The notes under the pieces: model-generated
Seen by the model: the letters and a program-made list of their open reading frames with translations, nothing else
What the model was told of the DNA's origin: nothing
Database searches by the model: none
Assembly (NCBI RefSeq): GCF_002014975.1
Contig: NZ_MUXV01000006.1
Span: 385-24,980 of the forward strand
Length of the DNA: 24,596 nucleotides
Source: Moraxella bovis
GTDB taxonomy: Bacteria; Pseudomonadota; Gammaproteobacteria; Pseudomonadales; Moraxellaceae
Direction: 5' to 3'
Shown: positions 8,201 to 16,503 of the stretch, one piece after another
Position numbering within the stretch: the first letter of the stretch is position 1
Layout: every line of letters begins with the position of its first letter
Program-made: the position numbers and the translations under genes

Positions 8201-10303
8201 TAGGGTACTGATGTTCATCTTATCTAGGTCGCCATGAACCCCAAGCAAAATATCGCCCGTACCAATCTTAGGCAGTAGGCTCTGACCGAATTTACCTTTA
8301 AAGTCAGTGGTAAAATGACTAACGTCCGAACCTACTATTTGCACCAACGCCTTGCCCTCGCCTGACAGAGTCATGGTACTGTCATCGGCAAGGGTCGCTG
8401 TCAAGTCCGAGCGAATGATGTTAATCTCATGCGACTGTCTTGTATGATTTGGCTCTTTTGGCGAGCTTGCTCGATTTGTCCTTACCTTGGTATTTTGCTT
8501 ATCTTCACGCATTCGCCCTGTGGCTAGAATAGTGCCTTTGATGAGTGAAAACGGGGTCTTATCAGGGGTGTCAAAATACGCATTCGGCATAAAGCCATCG
8601 GTCGCCAAATCAAACTGCCAAGCCAACGGCGTGCTGGTCGTGGCAAGGTCAATCCGCCCCGTCCCCGTCAAGTCCCCAAGCTCGCCTTGATAATGAAAAT
8701 CGGTTAGATGAATCCGCTCGCCCTTTTCGATATTGGCACGAATGTCATAATCCCCCACAGGGGCAACCGATAACGCCTTGATGTTCGCCTTGCCCTCGAT
8801 GTAGGTTCGCCCCTCTTCTAGGCGAATACTTGCCGTACCGTGTGGACTATTGATGTTATCGATGTTTGGCACGCCTGCCCGCACCAAGTTTTGCCAATCG
8901 GCATGAACCCGCCACGGAGCGTTAGGGCTGTCTTGGCTTTGGGCAAGCGTTGCCTGTACTCGCTCGCCATCTTTTTGGGCTAGGTCAAATGCCAAGCGAG
9001 TCTCATTGGTCGCCTTGTCCAGATAAAAATATTGAAAATCCAAAGCCCCATCTAGCACCGTCGGCAGATACGCCTGATAATCGGTGTATTCAACAGGCAT
9101 GAACTCACGCACTCGCACGCCATCGCCACGCACCGTCACATCCATCATGAACTCATCTGACCACGCCATGTTGCCATCGGCATGAAGCTGTCCGCTTGGG
9201 GTGTCTGCCGTTAATGCCTCGATGTCCATACCACCATCACGCACCACGCCCCGACCATAATACCGACCGGCTGGTATGTCTCTGCCTGCTAAGTCGGCAT
9301 TCATGCGTAACTCAATGCGTTCAACCACGCCATCAGCGGTAATTATCCCATCTTTTATCGTGATGTTCTGCTCTTCGGCATAGGGCAGGACGACATGATT
9401 GACGTACAGTTTGGCACTAAATGGCGAGCCATCATCTAGTCCTTGGGCGACGAACTCGCCATGAATGTCGTGTTTATTATATTTACTGGTGACCTTGCCG
9501 TGCGTGCGTTTGAGCGTACCTTTGGCGGTGGCGTGTAGTATGTCAAAATACGCTTTATCCAAAGCGGGCACCTTAACATCCGCCGTGGCAGAGAGCGGAT
9601 AGTCGCCTGTCAAACGAATCTCGCCATTGACATTACTCACGCTCACGTCATGGTTAAAATCAAGGCTCCCGCCTTTGATATGCACATCCGTCCCTGCCCA
9701 TTTGCCATCTACCAAGGCGATGTCATACAGATAAATGGCGTCTTTATAACCGCCTTTGCTGTTTTTTTGGGTGTAGCTGACCGTGCTTGCGGTCGTGTTT
9801 TGTAGGCGTAGGCTAACGGGCAAATCAATGGTCGCATAATCAAACGGCTCGCCTGTGGGCGGTTTGTGATTGATGATGTCAAGCTTATCAATGCTTGCTT
9901 CTGCCAAATGCACTTGACGGGCAAAGACCGCTTGCCAGCCCAATTTGACATAGGCTTGATTGACCTTTATCTCCATGTCTTCGCCTTGGGCAATGATGAC
10001 ATCATTCACCCACACGCCCCCACGCAAACTGCCTTTGCCGTAGGACAGCTTGGTGCCGGTCTCGGTTGCGATTTTTTCTAAAACAAATTTGGTGCCGGTC
10101 TCGGTACTAATGGCATAAAACAGCAATGCAAAAATCAGCACGAGCACAATAATAATGGCGACAAACAGCCGAATGAGATACACCTGCCATTTGGGTTTTG
10201 GCGGTGTGTGTGATGGGTTTGTGCCTGACTGATGGGACAAATCCGTCCCTGCCTTATCATCAGGCGTGGCATTTTGGGGGTCGGTGGGTTTGTGGTCAGT
10301 CAT
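5222..10303 (-). CDS. tamB: Translocation and assembly module subunit TamB
   Basis: A 1693-residue inner-membrane-anchored protein. It begins with a polar, Pro/Thr-rich cytoplasmic tail (about 1-38), one membrane helix (about 42-64, LFVAIIIVLVLIFALLFYAI), then a very long beta-rich periplasmic domain full of repeated 'G-x-hydrophobic-x-L-x-G' strands. The C-terminal region is the TamB (DUF490) domain, with RLSGKVEQILAVSAPWSINA upstream and a final aromatic strand ending VIYRWRF. TamB forms a groove that links the inner membrane to the TamA barrel and supports outer-membrane protein or phospholipid transport. E. coli TamB is about 1260 residues, so this one is clearly longer, as in other Moraxellaceae. 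TETGTK occurs twice just after the membrane helix. tamA lies 293 bases upstream on the same strand; the two probably work together though they may be transcribed separately. The stop is TAG. Confidence 0.93.
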   Translation of the reverse strand: MTDHKPTDPQNATPDDKAGTDLSHQSGTNPSHTPPKPKWQVYLIRLFVAIIIVLVLIFALLFYAISTETGTKFVLEKIATETGTKLSYGKGSLRGGVWVNDVIIAQGEDMEIKVNQAYVKLGWQAVFARQVHLAEASIDKLDIINHKPPTGEPFDYATIDLPVSLRLQNTTASTVSYTQKNSKGGYKDAIYLYDIALVDGKWAGTDVHIKGGSLDFNHDVSVSNVNGEIRLTGDYPLSATADVKVPALDKAYFDILHATAKGTLKRTHGKVTSKYNKHDIHGEFVAQGLDDGSPFSAKLYVNHVVLPYAEEQNITIKDGIITADGVVERIELRMNADLAGRDIPAGRYYGRGVVRDGGMDIEALTADTPSGQLHADGNMAWSDEFMMDVTVRGDGVRVREFMPVEYTDYQAYLPTVLDGALDFQYFYLDKATNETRLAFDLAQKDGERVQATLAQSQDSPNAPWRVHADWQNLVRAGVPNIDNINSPHGTASIRLEEGRTYIEGKANIKALSVAPVGDYDIRANIEKGERIHLTDFHYQGELGDLTGTGRIDLATTSTPLAWQFDLATDGFMPNAYFDTPDKTPFSLIKGTILATGRMREDKQNTKVRTNRASSPKEPNHTRQSHEINIIRSDLTATLADDSTMTLSGEGKALVQIVGSDVSHFTTDFKGKFGQSLLPKIGTGDILLGVHGDLDKMNISTLNYRTPKGRLSGSGVLTLAQGIGWDIKARLDEIDTSAVVDNTSLLAVITGDMSSIGSYQDGKLGKLTAKFDGQVAHDDIPDGQLAVDVSGEDNRFVVHRLEHTGEAGELSASGTVDVGQMAWDLTAKMNALNIGRFVRDMDSELTGGFTTTGRWGRDIQRIAIDGLALTGVMRGQNVTATGSLSGEFDLPDDLGGYIGSLKTSPDSFDLQSITDFQRQLKQNTKQTRQIIRKLNADKVQVRMGDNVASMHGNEQNLTTALNLTDLSQLIPSARGAIKGGVILVDNRTELPTIYVDLNANDVRTADVIVQKASVVGKIVNLGNAPSQLLAEVSDIIAMGRVVNSARFDFKGTQDKHELALTTKNAQVEARAKVVGGFNRRTKTYQGVLGEGRMETRFGLLSQRQPTEFKIGLDKSLQIAPHCWQTSKTHAGGTGSLCLQDTLVYTPNEIKADLVVQDLDTSVLSPAMPSDIFWHSKLNGKAKISHKKGNTSPQINAVLYSDNGRLGLYGDDTGYVEMPYERISVIAQSTPTGLKLRADVAGTIGEGYADVLMNPFTDDKPISGAVVINGIDLAVVRPFLPSLKALSGNVTLQGGVGGTLSRPLFYGNAELTDGHLAVMDVPLDLTNINLSAQVSGTQATLAGDFVGGQGQGVLTGQVDWQQELQAKVNISADDLTISSPPMVVAQVSPDLEVVVRPSSRYVDIKGVVVIPSATIRPPEAQGDVVVQSPDVSVLDRRLSGKVEQILAVSAPWSINADIGLDLGDDVTFRGFGARLPLAGALHLTQSGQGKTQARGMIQVSERTKIDGIGQNLELNYAQVRFNGDMLNPRLSIEAEKEIEGQTVGVRIKGTANAPDISVFNNAGLSEQQAMNAIITGRLSPSADSQISEQGFRSQVTNNLAAAGLSLGLSGTRGLTNQIGSALGFESLTVDASGNSSDTHVNVTGYITPDLYIRYGVGVFNAETELSMRYQLTRRVYVQATSATENMVDVIYRWRF

Positions 10304-10596
10304 GGCAAACAGTGGTCGTTAAGCGATAAAATTATCATAAAAAATGGTGCATTAAACCATAATTTGAGCAATTTTTCAATGTAAAATCAATGCAAATCAA
10401 TCATCATGACAAATAAGAATATATGCCAAATTTGAACATAAGATAAAAAATTACTCACTTAAAAATCAATGCTTTACAGCTTTATATAGGGTAAATTGCA
10501 ATTTTCCCTTACAAATCCATCCAAAAAAATCATCCACTCACAATGCCCACGAATATTTAAAATGCAAATTTGAACGGGCTTATGATTTATATTCTC
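10304..10596. other. tamA-tamB intergenic gap
   Basis: This 293-base AT-rich gap has no convincing ORF. It contains the second copy of the AATTGCAATT palindromic repeat. It is long enough to hold a tamB promoter, but no near-consensus promoter or clear terminator stands out. Confidence 0.5.
10488..10510. repeat. Short palindromic intergenic repeat (copy 2)
   Basis: AGGGTAAATTGCAATTTTCC resembles the copy at 5158-5182, with the same AATTGCAATT core and AGGG/CCCT flanks, in the tamA-tamB gap. Confidence 0.55.
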
Positions 10597-13554
10597 TTAG
10601 AAAGGTGCCCCGATAAAAAAGTGCAATTTCACTGATTTGTCTTTTTCGCCCACGCCTGTTGCCACGTCCAGTCGCACTTGCCCCACAGGGGACGCATAAC
10701 GCACGCCCACGCCTGCCCCGACTTTGGTGTCATTTTTAAAGTCCTTATCATAAGCATTACCCACATCGGCAAATACGGCCAGTCGCAAGCCTTCTAAGAT
10801 TTCGTAGTTATACTCGCCACTTGCCACGGCTAGGGCTTGACCGCCCGTCAGATAGCCTTTATCGGACAAAGGTGACAGGCTTTCATAGTTATAGCCACGA
10901 ATGCTTTGGTCGCCCCCTGCAAAAAAGCGGAGTTTGTACGGCACGGCATTAAAATCATCCGCCCACAGATAGCCTAGGTTGAGACTGCCGATGAGTTGGT
11001 GCTGACGGTCTTTGCCGTAGCTGTTATCACCAAAGCTATACACACCGCTAAGCCCTGCTCGCAGTATCGCCATGTCGGTATCGGCGAGCAGTCCTTCTTT
11101 GCCCAGCTCTAACGAGTAGTACTGACGATAGCCCCGCATGGGATTTGCCAGATTGTCCGCCACCATCTTATTCATGGCATAGCCCAGCAGTAGGGCTTCT
11201 TGGGTGGGCTTGCCACCTTCAAACTGCACCGGCAAATCCTGCCACGTCTCTCTTGGAGCGTTGGTTTCAAGCTCATCTAGGCGATATCGTAGCGAATAGG
11301 TGCGATTCCAGCCATTTTCCTTGATGATATTACGGCTTAGCCCCGTCTCCAAAGTCTTACTTGATAAGTCAAAATGCCCCACACCTTGGTCGATTTTCTC
11401 TTCATCATAACCCAGTGAAGCTTTGACTTTATCGTTTAAAGGATGACTCATGGGACGGGTGATGTACATCTCCACGCCCTTTTTGTTTTGCGAGACTCGC
11501 ACGTCCGCCCCTGCTTGCATGCCATCTCGGTTTAAGAGATTGTGCTCAATCTTGGTAATGAGTCTTGCCCCATTATCTGACCCCCAACCCACACCGATTT
11601 GGGCATCTCGGGGTTTGTCTGACATCACAAAGATATATAGTGGCACTTTTTTGTCTTCATAGACATCCTGCCCACCTTTTCGCCCTGCCAATACAGGCGA
11701 CTCTACGCCTTCGGGTAGCTCTGGCAGAACATCGCTGGATTCATCGGGCAGTATCATCTTAGCCACGCTACTGACTGCATCCGAGATACGCCCTAGGATA
11801 CTGCGTGACTGCTTACTGCTGTCGGTGACAAGCAGACGGTCATCAGGGGCGTTATAGAGTCGTTCGGCTTTTTGTTTGACCAACGCCAGTTTGTCGCTGA
11901 TAATCTCACTTGTGGTAAAGTCAATCGGGTCAATGGTCGCCGTCACACCATCACCCAAATCCACCGTCTGACTGCCATCATCCGTCTCGGCTCGGGCAGT
12001 GGTATTTTCAAAATTAATCCCCGTCTCTGGGGTCTGACTGGGCGGGACTATCTCGGTATTGACTGCATTAAAATAACCCGTGGCAAGTAAGTTATTGCTT
12101 AGATTGCGTGTGGCGGTGCGATTATAGGCATCGCCCATCTCAAAGGTGACCAGCTTGCGTAGCACTTCGGGCTTGACAGGCAGTTTGTCAGGGTCGGTCG
12201 TCAGCTGACCTGTATCCTTATCCACGGTAAAGAACACCACATCATCAAAGCGGTATTGCTCGCCTGTGTCATAGACTAGGTTCACATCCGCCACATTGTC
12301 AGGCAGTATCACATCCACTGAATTACTAAGCCATCTGCCATCAAAATAACCATGCTCGCCACTGACTTCATCAATAACCGCCTTATTGGCTTCATAGTTG
12401 CCATGATGAAAGACATCGCCCTGTTTGAGCGGAGCGTTGTCTTGGGCTTGGACATAGGCAGGGTCATCCGCCCCCAAACCACGCACGTCTAGCACCGCAT
12501 TATCCACGACGACAGGCTCGCCCAAATCATGCATGACCAGATTTATCTCGCCTGCCCCTGCCCGCTCTATGCTAAAATTCAAATCATAATAGCCCACCGC
12601 TTGACCTGCAGTGATAACCGTCTGCCTAAGGCGTGCCACCGACGCCCCAAAGTCCGCCACACTCTCAGCACTAATCTCTTCTAAGGCGGTCACGATGTTG
12701 GCAAATGGCTCAGATTTTAGAGTTTTACGGGCGACTTTGTCGGCATTATCGGTTGCTTTGGCGTTGTTCATGCGTCTTGCCATCATCTTGGCTTGCAGGG
12801 CTTCAAAGTCATCCAAACTCTCCACCGCCGTATCCCAGCCCACACGCTCGCCCCCGTGATAGACATTGACTTTTAGGCGAGTGACCGCTTCTACACCGTC
12901 ATTGAACAGGCGGCTGTACAGGCGTTTGACCAGATTTGGCGGTTTAATCTCATCGACGATGGCATCAGGGCGTGGGGGCGGTGTGTTCGCCTCATATTCG
13001 TACTCGGGCAAATAAGCGGTCGGGTCAAGCTCGCCCTCCGTCTCATCCTGCCCTGCGGTCACACTCTCATAAGTGGGCAGTTTGGTAATGGCACTCTCAT
13101 CCAGCCCGATAGGTGTTTTATCCGTACCCAGCGTGGCAATGTCGCCATCTTCAATCTTAGCAAAACCATCTTCATGGCGGGTGTCGGCATGACTGACATC
13201 TGCCGTCTCATAAAAGCGGTTGTCCATACTGGCATCTTGTAATTTTTTCTCAATCTCTGCCGTGGTCAGCATTTGACTGGCGGACATGTCCCCAAAAAAC
13301 ACATCATCAAGCAGACCATCTGCCAACATCTCTGTACCGCTCAGCTTGCCATCATCCATCACGCCATTATCTGTCTTGCTTGGCTCGCTGTTATTGGTCT
13401 CGCCCGCCCCCACAGACATGGACGCATCAGGATTGACCGTGGGCAGTGGTGCTGACAGTTGGCTCGCTATCGCAGGCAATACCCCAACCCCCATCAGGGC
13501 ATGCAAGCACAAGAGCAGGCGTGTTTTTTTGTGTACAGATACAACTTTTTTCAT
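10597..13554 (-). CDS. tamA: TamA/BamA-family outer membrane protein
   Basis: A 985-residue Omp85-family protein. A signal peptide ends near PAIASQLSAP (about residue 31). Residues about 40-210 are an acidic, Asp/Glu/Thr-rich low-complexity region. POTRA domains follow (about 220-505, with AVGYYDLNFSIE and LLATGYFNAVNTE as typical POTRA ends). A charged insert spans about 505-635. The C-terminal 16-strand barrel (about 640-985) includes GGDQSIRGYNYESLSP, the conserved Omp85 loop motif (R/S-I-R-G-Y), and ends in phenylalanine (FFIGAPF), the outer-membrane sorting signal. E. coli TamA is 577 residues, so this protein carries about 400 extra residues before the barrel. It should pair with TamB. 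Its start faces the MFS gene across 74 bases. Confidence 0.9.
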   Translation of the reverse strand: MKKVVSVHKKTRLLLCLHALMGVGVLPAIASQLSAPLPTVNPDASMSVGAGETNNSEPSKTDNGVMDDGKLSGTEMLADGLLDDVFFGDMSASQMLTTAEIEKKLQDASMDNRFYETADVSHADTRHEDGFAKIEDGDIATLGTDKTPIGLDESAITKLPTYESVTAGQDETEGELDPTAYLPEYEYEANTPPPRPDAIVDEIKPPNLVKRLYSRLFNDGVEAVTRLKVNVYHGGERVGWDTAVESLDDFEALQAKMMARRMNNAKATDNADKVARKTLKSEPFANIVTALEEISAESVADFGASVARLRQTVITAGQAVGYYDLNFSIERAGAGEINLVMHDLGEPVVVDNAVLDVRGLGADDPAYVQAQDNAPLKQGDVFHHGNYEANKAVIDEVSGEHGYFDGRWLSNSVDVILPDNVADVNLVYDTGEQYRFDDVVFFTVDKDTGQLTTDPDKLPVKPEVLRKLVTFEMGDAYNRTATRNLSNNLLATGYFNAVNTEIVPPSQTPETGINFENTTARAETDDGSQTVDLGDGVTATIDPIDFTTSEIISDKLALVKQKAERLYNAPDDRLLVTDSSKQSRSILGRISDAVSSVAKMILPDESSDVLPELPEGVESPVLAGRKGGQDVYEDKKVPLYIFVMSDKPRDAQIGVGWGSDNGARLITKIEHNLLNRDGMQAGADVRVSQNKKGVEMYITRPMSHPLNDKVKASLGYDEEKIDQGVGHFDLSSKTLETGLSRNIIKENGWNRTYSLRYRLDELETNAPRETWQDLPVQFEGGKPTQEALLLGYAMNKMVADNLANPMRGYRQYYSLELGKEGLLADTDMAILRAGLSGVYSFGDNSYGKDRQHQLIGSLNLGYLWADDFNAVPYKLRFFAGGDQSIRGYNYESLSPLSDKGYLTGGQALAVASGEYNYEILEGLRLAVFADVGNAYDKDFKNDTKVGAGVGVRYASPVGQVRLDVATGVGEKDKSVKLHFFIGAPF

Positions 13555-13628
13555 GATAAATTTTAAAAATTTTAAAAATATCTGCTATTATAAGCAACTA
13601 AATTATCATTATCAACACACAAAACATC

Positions 13629-14957
13629 ATGGCATCCCAATTCTTCCTATTTAGAACCCGTCGTTTTAGCTCGATGTTTGCCACTCAGTTTTTGGGTGCA
13701 TTTAATGACAACGTGTTCAAACAGGCACTCATCTTGGTGCTTACCTACACCGCCGCCGCCAAAATGGGCGTTGCGGTCAGCTTGCTTAACAACCTTGCCG
13801 CCTTACTATTTATCTTGCCTTACTTTTTGTTTTCAGCATTGGCAGGGCAAATCGCCGATAAATACGAAAAATCACAACTCACCCAAAAACTTAAACTATT
13901 AGAAATCATCATCATGGTTTTGGCGGCGGTCGGATTTGTCTTTGAGCTATACCCTCTGCTGTTTGTGGCGTTATTTTTAATGGGCACGCATTCTACCTTT
14001 TTTGGCCCTGTCAAATATGCCTACCTGCCCGAAGTCATGCACAAAGATGAGCTGGTCGGGGCAAATGGGCTGTTCCAAACTGGCACCAGTCTTGCCATCC
14101 TGACAGGCATGATGTTGGCGGGGGTCTTAACTCAGCTCAACAACTCGCTGGTATGGATATCGGGCATGACCCTACTCATCGCCATCTTGGGTTTTATCGC
14201 ATCTCGCTTTATCCCTGTCGTCCCACCCCACGAGCCGAATTTAAACGTAGATTATAATATTTTTCGCACCAGTTTTAATATCATCAAATATTTGTATGGT
14301 TTACCGTTATTGTTTTTTATCATTTTGGGTAATAGCTGGTTTTGGTTTTATGGGGCGACTTTTTTAACCCAAACCCCTGAATTTAGCAAAGTGATTTTGC
14401 ATGGTAATGAATCGGTGGTGATTTTATTATTAACCTTATTTTCTGTTGGTACTGCCATCGGCTCATTATTATGCAAAACACTCACCAAAAACCAAATCAG
14501 CCTAAAACTTTTGCCCATCGGCATCATCGGTCTTAGCGTGTTTGCCGTGGATTTATATCTATCACTAAGCAGTATTCATATTAATGCCCCTGCCCATGGC
14601 ACTTATACCATCAGCGAGCTGTTAAATATGAATGGCACAACTCGGGTATTTGCCGATTTGTTTTTATTGGGGTTGTCAGGCGGTATTTATATCGTGCCAT
14701 TATATGCTTTTATGCAGGCTTATGCTCCCATCAGCCATCGCTCACGCATTGTTGGGGCGAATAATATTTTTAATGCGATATTTATGGTTGGCTCTGCCAT
14801 TTTCTCTATTATCATTTTAACGGTATTAACATTATCCATCCCTCAATTATTTTTAATCACAGGTGTGATTAATGCTGTTTTTGGGATATTTTTATACATC
14901 AAATTAACCTGTTATAAAGACAGCATGGCAATGGCAGAAGATGACGGCATGATTTAA
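13629..14957 (+). CDS. LplT-like MFS transporter
   Basis: A 442-residue polytopic membrane protein of the major facilitator superfamily with about 12 helices. The N-terminal FLGAFNDNVFKQALILVL motif and the ALAGQIADKYEKSQL loop between helices 2 and 3 match the lysophospholipid transporter LplT and the MFS half of Aas/LplT fusions. FFGPVKYAYLPEVMHKDELV and ANGLFQTGTSLAILTG are further family motifs. LplT flips lysophospholipids across the inner membrane for re-acylation. No acyltransferase/acyl-ACP synthetase gene is adjacent here, so the substrate is inferred from family. The gene is divergent from tamA. From about 14240 on its codons become clearly more A/T-rich than the first half. Confidence 0.8.
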   Translation: MASQFFLFRTRRFSSMFATQFLGAFNDNVFKQALILVLTYTAAAKMGVAVSLLNNLAALLFILPYFLFSALAGQIADKYEKSQLTQKLKLLEIIIMVLAAVGFVFELYPLLFVALFLMGTHSTFFGPVKYAYLPEVMHKDELVGANGLFQTGTSLAILTGMMLAGVLTQLNNSLVWISGMTLLIAILGFIASRFIPVVPPHEPNLNVDYNIFRTSFNIIKYLYGLPLLFFIILGNSWFWFYGATFLTQTPEFSKVILHGNESVVILLLTLFSVGTAIGSLLCKTLTKNQISLKLLPIGIIGLSVFAVDLYLSLSSIHINAPAHGTYTISELLNMNGTTRVFADLFLLGLSGGIYIVPLYAFMQAYAPISHRSRIVGANNIFNAIFMVGSAIFSIIILTVLTLSIPQLFLITGVINAVFGIFLYIKLTCYKDSMAMAEDDGMI

Positions 14958-14967
14958 TTATTTTAAA

Positions 14968-15006
14968 AACACAAAAAGCCATGTTATTTATTAACATGGC
15001 TTTTTA
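14968..15006 (+). terminator. Terminator after the MFS gene
   Basis: AAAAAGCCATGTTA pairs perfectly with TAACATGGCTTTTT around a short AT loop and ends in T residues, 15-20 bases after the stop codon. It marks the last clearly host-like feature before the foreign segment. Confidence 0.88.
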
Positions 15007-15204
15007 TACGGCTTATCCTTTCTCAAATTTATATACAGCTAACAAAATTGAATTTTGCTACGAAAACCGTGGTACTTTTTCATTTTGTAGAGTGTATTTT
15101 GGCATAAAAAGAACCACGTATCAACACATGCTTGCAATGCTCCAAGAAGTCTACCCATCGCTCTTTTTGGAGCGGACGGTTATGACAAAATCAATAAAGG
15201 AACA
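15007..15204. other. Left boundary zone of the foreign segment
   Basis: No complete gene is supported here. An imperfect inverted repeat (15068-15080 with 15106-15118, 12 of 13 positions) surrounds AT-rich DNA. In the frame of the downstream FecR-like gene, the sequence is open from 15091 (after a TAG at 15088-15090) and reads SLPIALFGADGYDKINKG just before the chosen ATG, with codons like those of the foreign gene. The donor DNA therefore probably begins somewhere between about 15090 and 15170, which would mean that gene is cut at its 5' end. Confidence 0.45.
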
Positions 15205-16476
15205 ATGACGGATTATAGCGTTCTCAATACGAATAAAATTTGAAAAATTTTTACAAAAAATAGTTTCATTCATTTTCCGAAAAATTGTGGCGAAAATCAA
15301 GTCGCAAAAGGCGTGAACAAAAATGGAGAAATCATCTGCGGTGCAAGACTTTCTAATATTCTGGTGAATGTCCGTGTAACCGACGGAACAGGAATTATTG
15401 AAAATATAAAAACCAAAGAAAAGAAAAATCTTCAAAAAAATGACACCTTCACCGTAACGGACAAAGTCATGCTCAGCACGACCGACAAATCTCTGGAAAT
15501 CGCATTTGCCGATGATTCTATCATTCGTCTAGAAACGGATACCAAGATTTCACTTTCTGGAATCAAAGATCACGACGGAATCCGCACACTTGCCGAAGCG
15601 AGTTATGACCGCGGGCTACTCTGGGGGCGTGTTGTCTCACCTGATGGGCCGTCATTGCGACATGGAGAGATTATTGCCTGAGTGCGTGGAACGAGCATTG
15701 CCTTAACGGAAGATAGCATCTATGCTTTACAATCGCAGCATCATGATAGCGCCGTAACAATTCAAAAATCTGGAAATACCATCAATATGTGAGAATGTTC
15801 ACAGATTTCTATCAAAAATCCTGATAAAGCCAATACTATCAGCAATGGTGGCGAGCGTTGTATGGGAGCGAAAATCTCATACGCAGGAAGAGACGATATT
15901 GTCCGTGAAAACACCAAAAAAGACATTGCCTATCTCAATACGCTCATCGCCGAGAATAAAACAAATAATCATATAGAAAAAGAAAGAAATATCGCCTGAC
16001 CGCAAAAAATAGAAAAAAATGAAAAATTCTGTCCAGACACAAAAAATCCTATATTCTGGCCGAATGTCATGGATGCAAGTCAGATGTGTCAGGATGAAAA
16101 GGTGTATGCTATGGTTATAAAAGAAGCTGGAAAAAATCCAATTTTATATTACTTTAATAAAAATGGAAAGATTCAACAAAGCAACGGAACAAAAATACAA
16201 AGAAGTATTCGATATAATTTTCAAATAAATGAAAATTTTTATAATAATTTTAATGAATATTTTATAAAAACTTTTAAAGAGATTAATGGTGAGGCGGTTT
16301 CAAATATTTCACTTTCTGATGGTGACAATGCCCAAAAAAGACCAACTATTTATTATAAATGAAATTCTTATGAAGAGGACAATGAAATATATATAAAAAA
16401 TAATTTTGAATATTCTACTAATGATATTTGAATTGATCTATGAGATATTAAAGTTTTAAAATTTCTAAAAAAATAA
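15205..16476 (+). CDS. FecR-domain-like protein gene written in a UGA=Gly code (code 25-like)
   Basis: With TGA as sense this is one 423-codon frame from ATG 15205 (AAAGGA just upstream) to TAA 16474-16476. In-frame TGA codons lie at 15241, 15679, 15790, 15997, 16360, 16429 and 16441; there is no TAA or TAG. A standard-code reading breaks it into fragments. At 15679 TGA=Gly gives GEIIAGVRGTSIAL, the core of FecR-type domains (G-V-R-G-T-S/D). The preceding region (RVTDGTGIIENI, KNDTFTVTDKVMLSTTDKSL, AFADDSIIRLETDTKISLSG) fits the FecR-domain beta repeats. An upstream NCGENQVAKGVNKNGEIICG module and a Lys/Asn-rich C-terminal part are not assigned. No signal peptide or membrane helix is visible at the N-terminus, and the frame is open further upstream, so the gene may be 5'-truncated. 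GGN glycine codons and two TGG tryptophan codons also occur, favouring Gly over Trp for TGA. In a standard-code host only fragments would be made. Confidence 0.8.
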
Positions 16477-16503
16477 TATACCTTTTCGGTATATTATTTT
16501 TTT
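16468..16503. terminator. Bidirectional terminator between the two recoded genes
   Basis: AATAATATACC (16472-16482) pairs with GGTATATTATT (16488-16498) around a 5-base loop, with A residues on the left and a T run on the right. It overlaps or adjoins the stop codons of both convergent frames (TAA 16474-16476 plus, TAA 16504-16502 minus). A shared terminator supports the idea that both 3' ends came in together as intact donor gene ends. Confidence 0.88.

Noticed and set aside
14981..15208. 75-residue ORF after the MFS gene
   Set aside because: It begins inside the terminator hairpin, has no ribosome-binding site, and overlaps the recoded frame in another register.
15205..16476. Reading the in-frame TGA as tryptophan (Mycoplasma/Spiroplasma code 4)
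   Set aside because: TGG is used for Trp in the same frame, the GC content is higher than usual for mycoplasmas, and only Gly restores the GVRGTS motif. Kept as a testable alternative, not the preferred reading.
15205..16476. Ordinary decayed host pseudogene
   Set aside because: All interruptions are TGA with no TAA, TAG or frameshift, and the opposite-strand neighbour shows the same pattern. Random decay would not be so selective.
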